Part shown: positions 3,178 through 5,104 of the stretch, piece by piece | How positions within the stretch are numbered: position 1 is the first letter of the stretch | How the letters are laid out: each line of letters starts with the position of its first letter | Assembly: GCA_003133205.1 (NCBI GenBank) | Contig: PKWK01000123.1 | Span: 1,311 to 6,414, forward strand | DNA from: Granulicella sp. | GTDB lineage: Bacteria > Acidobacteriota > Terriglobia > Terriglobales > Acidobacteriaceae | Direction of reading: 5' to 3' | DNA length: 5,104 nucleotides | Notes under the pieces: model-generated | Database searches by the model: none | What the model was told of the DNA's origin: nothing | Seen by the model: only the letters and a program-made list of their open reading frames with translations | Program-made: the position numbers and the translations under genes

Positions 3178-5104
3178 ACACTCTTCCCACCGTCGCCCCC
3201 GAACTAGCCCACGATCCCAACCAGCTCCACCACTTCCAACTCGACCGCCGCAACTTCCTCAAAGTCTTCGGCGGAGGCCTGCTCGTCTGCCTTACCAGCG
3301 AACACGGATTCACGCAGGAGTCCGGCCGCGGCTTCGGCTCCCACGACTTGCCCAAGGAAGTCTCCGCGTGGATCCACATTGCCGCCGACGGCCACGTCAC
3401 CGTCTTCACCGGCAAGATCGAGGCCGGCCAGAACATCCGCACATCGCTCGCGCAACTCGTCGCTGAAGAGCTGATGCTCCCGTTCGACGCCATCACCATG
3501 GTCATGGGCGACACCGACCTCACTCCGTGGGATCAGGGCACCTTCGGCAGCCAGACCACCCCGCAGATGGGCCCGCGCCTGCGCACCATGGCCGCCGCCG
3601 CCCGCCAGACCCTCGTCGAAATCGCAGCCAAACAGTGGGGCTGCGACGCCGCATCCCTCATCATCGCCGACGGCAAGGTCACGGAGCCCAACGCCAACCA
3701 GTCGCTCACCTATGGCCAACTCACCCGCGGCGAAAAGCTCGTCACCACCGTCTCCACCTCCGCTCCTCTTATCCCCGCGAAGGACTGGAAGGTCGCCGGC
3801 ACCGCCATCCCCAAAGCCAACGGCCGCGATTTTGTAACCGGAAAGCATCAGTACCCCTCCGACATCACCCTCCCCGGAATGATGTTCGGCAAAGTCCTCC
3901 GGCCCACCGGCTTCAACGCTACCCTCGACTCCGTCGACACCGCCGCCGCCGAGAAGATACCCGGCGTCAAACTCGTCCGCGATGGCGACTTCATCGGCCT
4001 GGTTGCTCCCAACGCCTACACTGCGGAGCAAGCCTTGTCCGTGATCAAGGCAAAGTGGACCGTTCCCGCGCAGCCCTCCAACAAAAATATCTTCGACTAC
4101 CTCAAGAACACGCCCGAATCAGCCCGCGGCGGCCGCCCTCAATCCGCAATTGCCCCGACCGCGCCTTCCGCGGACTCCGCTGCCATCCAACTCGCCCAGT
4201 CCTACACCGTCCAGTACATCGCGCACACGCCGCTCGAACCACGCGCCGCTGTCGCCAGGTGGGACGACACCGGCAAGCTAACCGTCTGGACCGGCACCCA
4301 GCGCCCCTTCGGCGTCAAGGATGAACTCGTAGCCGCCTTCCACCTCGACCCCAGCAAAGTCCGCGTCATCCAGCCCGACATGGGCAGCGGCTACGGCGGC
4401 AAGCACACCGGCGATGCAGCGGTCGAAGCCGCCCGCCTCGCCAAAGCCGCAGGCCAGCCGGTCAAAGTCGTCTGGACGCGCGAAGAGGAGTTCACCTGGG
4501 CGTACCTCCGCCCCGCCGGCCTGATGGAACTCAAAGCCTCCGTCCAGCACGACGGCACCCTCATCTCCTGGGAGCATCACAACTACAACTCCGGCAATGC
4601 CGGCCTGCCGACGCCCTATCACGTAACCAGTCCGGTTACGCAATATCATGCGTCGAAATCGCCGCTGCGCCAGGGCTCCTATCGCGGCCTCGCCTCCACC
4701 GCGAACCACTTCGCCCGGGAGTCCTTCATGGACGAACTAGCCCACGCGCTCAACATGGACCCGCTCGCCTTCCGCTTGAAGAACCTCACCGACCCGCGTC
4801 TCGTCGCGGTCCTGAATGCCGCCTCAGATAAATTCGGCTGGGCCCAATCGAAGTCCACGCCAACCCGAGGCTTCGGCATCGCCTGCGGACAGGAGAAAGG
4901 CGGCTGGGTCGCCACCTGCGCTGAGGTCGCCATCGATCCCGCCACTAAGAAAGTCCACGTCACCCGCGTCGTCCAGGCCTGGGAATCAGGAGCCATTGTC
5001 AATCCCGACGGCCTGCGCAATCAGAACATGGGCGCCATCGTTCAGGGCATTGGCGGCGCGCTCTTCGAAGCCATCCAGTTCGGCGACGGCCGCATCACCA
5101 ACGC
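3174..5104 (+). CDS. Molybdopterin-binding large subunit of xanthine oxidase-family oxidoreductase, partial 3' end
   Basis: This is the catalytic subunit (IorB-like; aldehyde or N-heterocycle hydroxylation at a molybdenum cofactor). The frame stays open for 643 codons to the window edge; relatives have about 720-780 residues, so roughly the last 100 are missing, including the usual catalytic glutamate of the G-x-G-E-x-G motif. Residues 24-42 are a Tat signal: D-R25-R26-N-F-L-K, then a hydrophobic GGGLLVCL stretch. The mature enzyme is thus predicted to be periplasmic and exported folded. Other landmarks are the a/b-hammerhead region (about 205-300), MGSGYGGKH at 403-411 (cofactor loop), LRQGSYRGLAS at 498-508 followed by FARESFMDELA, and GAIVNPDGLRNQNMGAIVQG near the end. 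It starts at ATG 3174, overlapping the small-subunit stop, and has no separate ribosome site. No FAD-binding subunit lies between or before the two genes, so a cytochrome c or quinone acceptor is likely; such a gene may follow downstream. Confidence 0.94.
   Translation, partial: MNTLPTVAPELAHDPNQLHHFQLDRRNFLKVFGGGLLVCLTSEHGFTQESGRGFGSHDLPKEVSAWIHIAADGHVTVFTGKIEAGQNIRTSLAQLVAEELMLPFDAITMVMGDTDLTPWDQGTFGSQTTPQMGPRLRTMAAAARQTLVEIAAKQWGCDAASLIIADGKVTEPNANQSLTYGQLTRGEKLVTTVSTSAPLIPAKDWKVAGTAIPKANGRDFVTGKHQYPSDITLPGMMFGKVLRPTGFNATLDSVDTAAAEKIPGVKLVRDGDFIGLVAPNAYTAEQALSVIKAKWTVPAQPSNKNIFDYLKNTPESARGGRPQSAIAPTAPSADSAAIQLAQSYTVQYIAHTPLEPRAAVARWDDTGKLTVWTGTQRPFGVKDELVAAFHLDPSKVRVIQPDMGSGYGGKHTGDAAVEAARLAKAAGQPVKVVWTREEEFTWAYLRPAGLMELKASVQHDGTLISWEHHNYNSGNAGLPTPYHVTSPVTQYHASKSPLRQGSYRGLASTANHFARESFMDELAHALNMDPLAFRLKNLTDPRLVAVLNAASDKFGWAQSKSTPTRGFGIACGQEKGGWVATCAEVAIDPATKKVHVTRVVQAWESGAIVNPDGLRNQNMGAIVQGIGGALFEAIQFGDGRITN

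Noticed and set aside
3204..4031. 275-residue minus-strand frame opposite the large subunit
   Set aside because: It is rich in G, V, A, D and E, as expected for the antisense of C-biased codons, and lies wholly inside a well-supported gene.
3527..4324. 265-residue plus-strand frame inside the large subunit
   Set aside because: It is an out-of-frame shadow made almost entirely of R, H, P, Q and S. The frame that starts at 3174 carries all the family motifs.

Overview
The window looks like chromosome from an acidobacterium, probably of the Terriglobia/Acidobacteriaceae (Granulicella, Edaphobacter or Terriglobus type). Two things point there. The housekeeping and oxidoreductase genes are strongly C-biased at third codon positions (GCC, CTC, ACC). 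The intergenic DNA carries palindromes of the GGGTGCCCCATTCATGAC type, and the in-frame reading of these palindromes is, as I recall, often mis-called as protein in that group. The assignment is an inference from memory, not a database result.

Layout. Bases 1-311 hold the C-terminal end of uvrB (+). It converges, with only 13 bp between stop codons, on a 364-residue TIR-like protein (325-1419, -) that carries a plausible NADase glutamate and an unrecognised C-terminal region. Bases 1420-2019 are non-coding and crowded with hairpins and repeat units. A small 94-residue gene (2020-2304, +) follows and lies between two copies of the same palindromic repeat. Bases 2305-2697 are non-coding. They hold the second repeat copy, promoter-like hexamers at an abnormal spacing, a stem-loop and an 11-bp direct repeat. 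From 2698 to the window end lies a translationally coupled pair (+): a [2Fe-2S] small subunit and a Tat-signal-bearing molybdopterin large subunit of the xanthine oxidase/isoquinoline 1-oxidoreductase type. The large subunit is cut by the window end.

How the genes relate. The oxidoreductase pair should form one enzyme: the large subunit oxidises an aldehyde or N-heterocycle at molybdenum and the small subunit passes electrons through two [2Fe-2S] clusters to an acceptor not seen here. The complex is probably exported folded by the Tat system. The region between uvrB and this operon (about 325-2360) differs in codon use from its flanks and looks like an accessory insertion: a candidate stand-alone defence effector, a small orphan gene and mobile-looking palindromes. 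No transposase, integrase, reverse transcriptase, CRISPR array, tRNA or rRNA was recognised.
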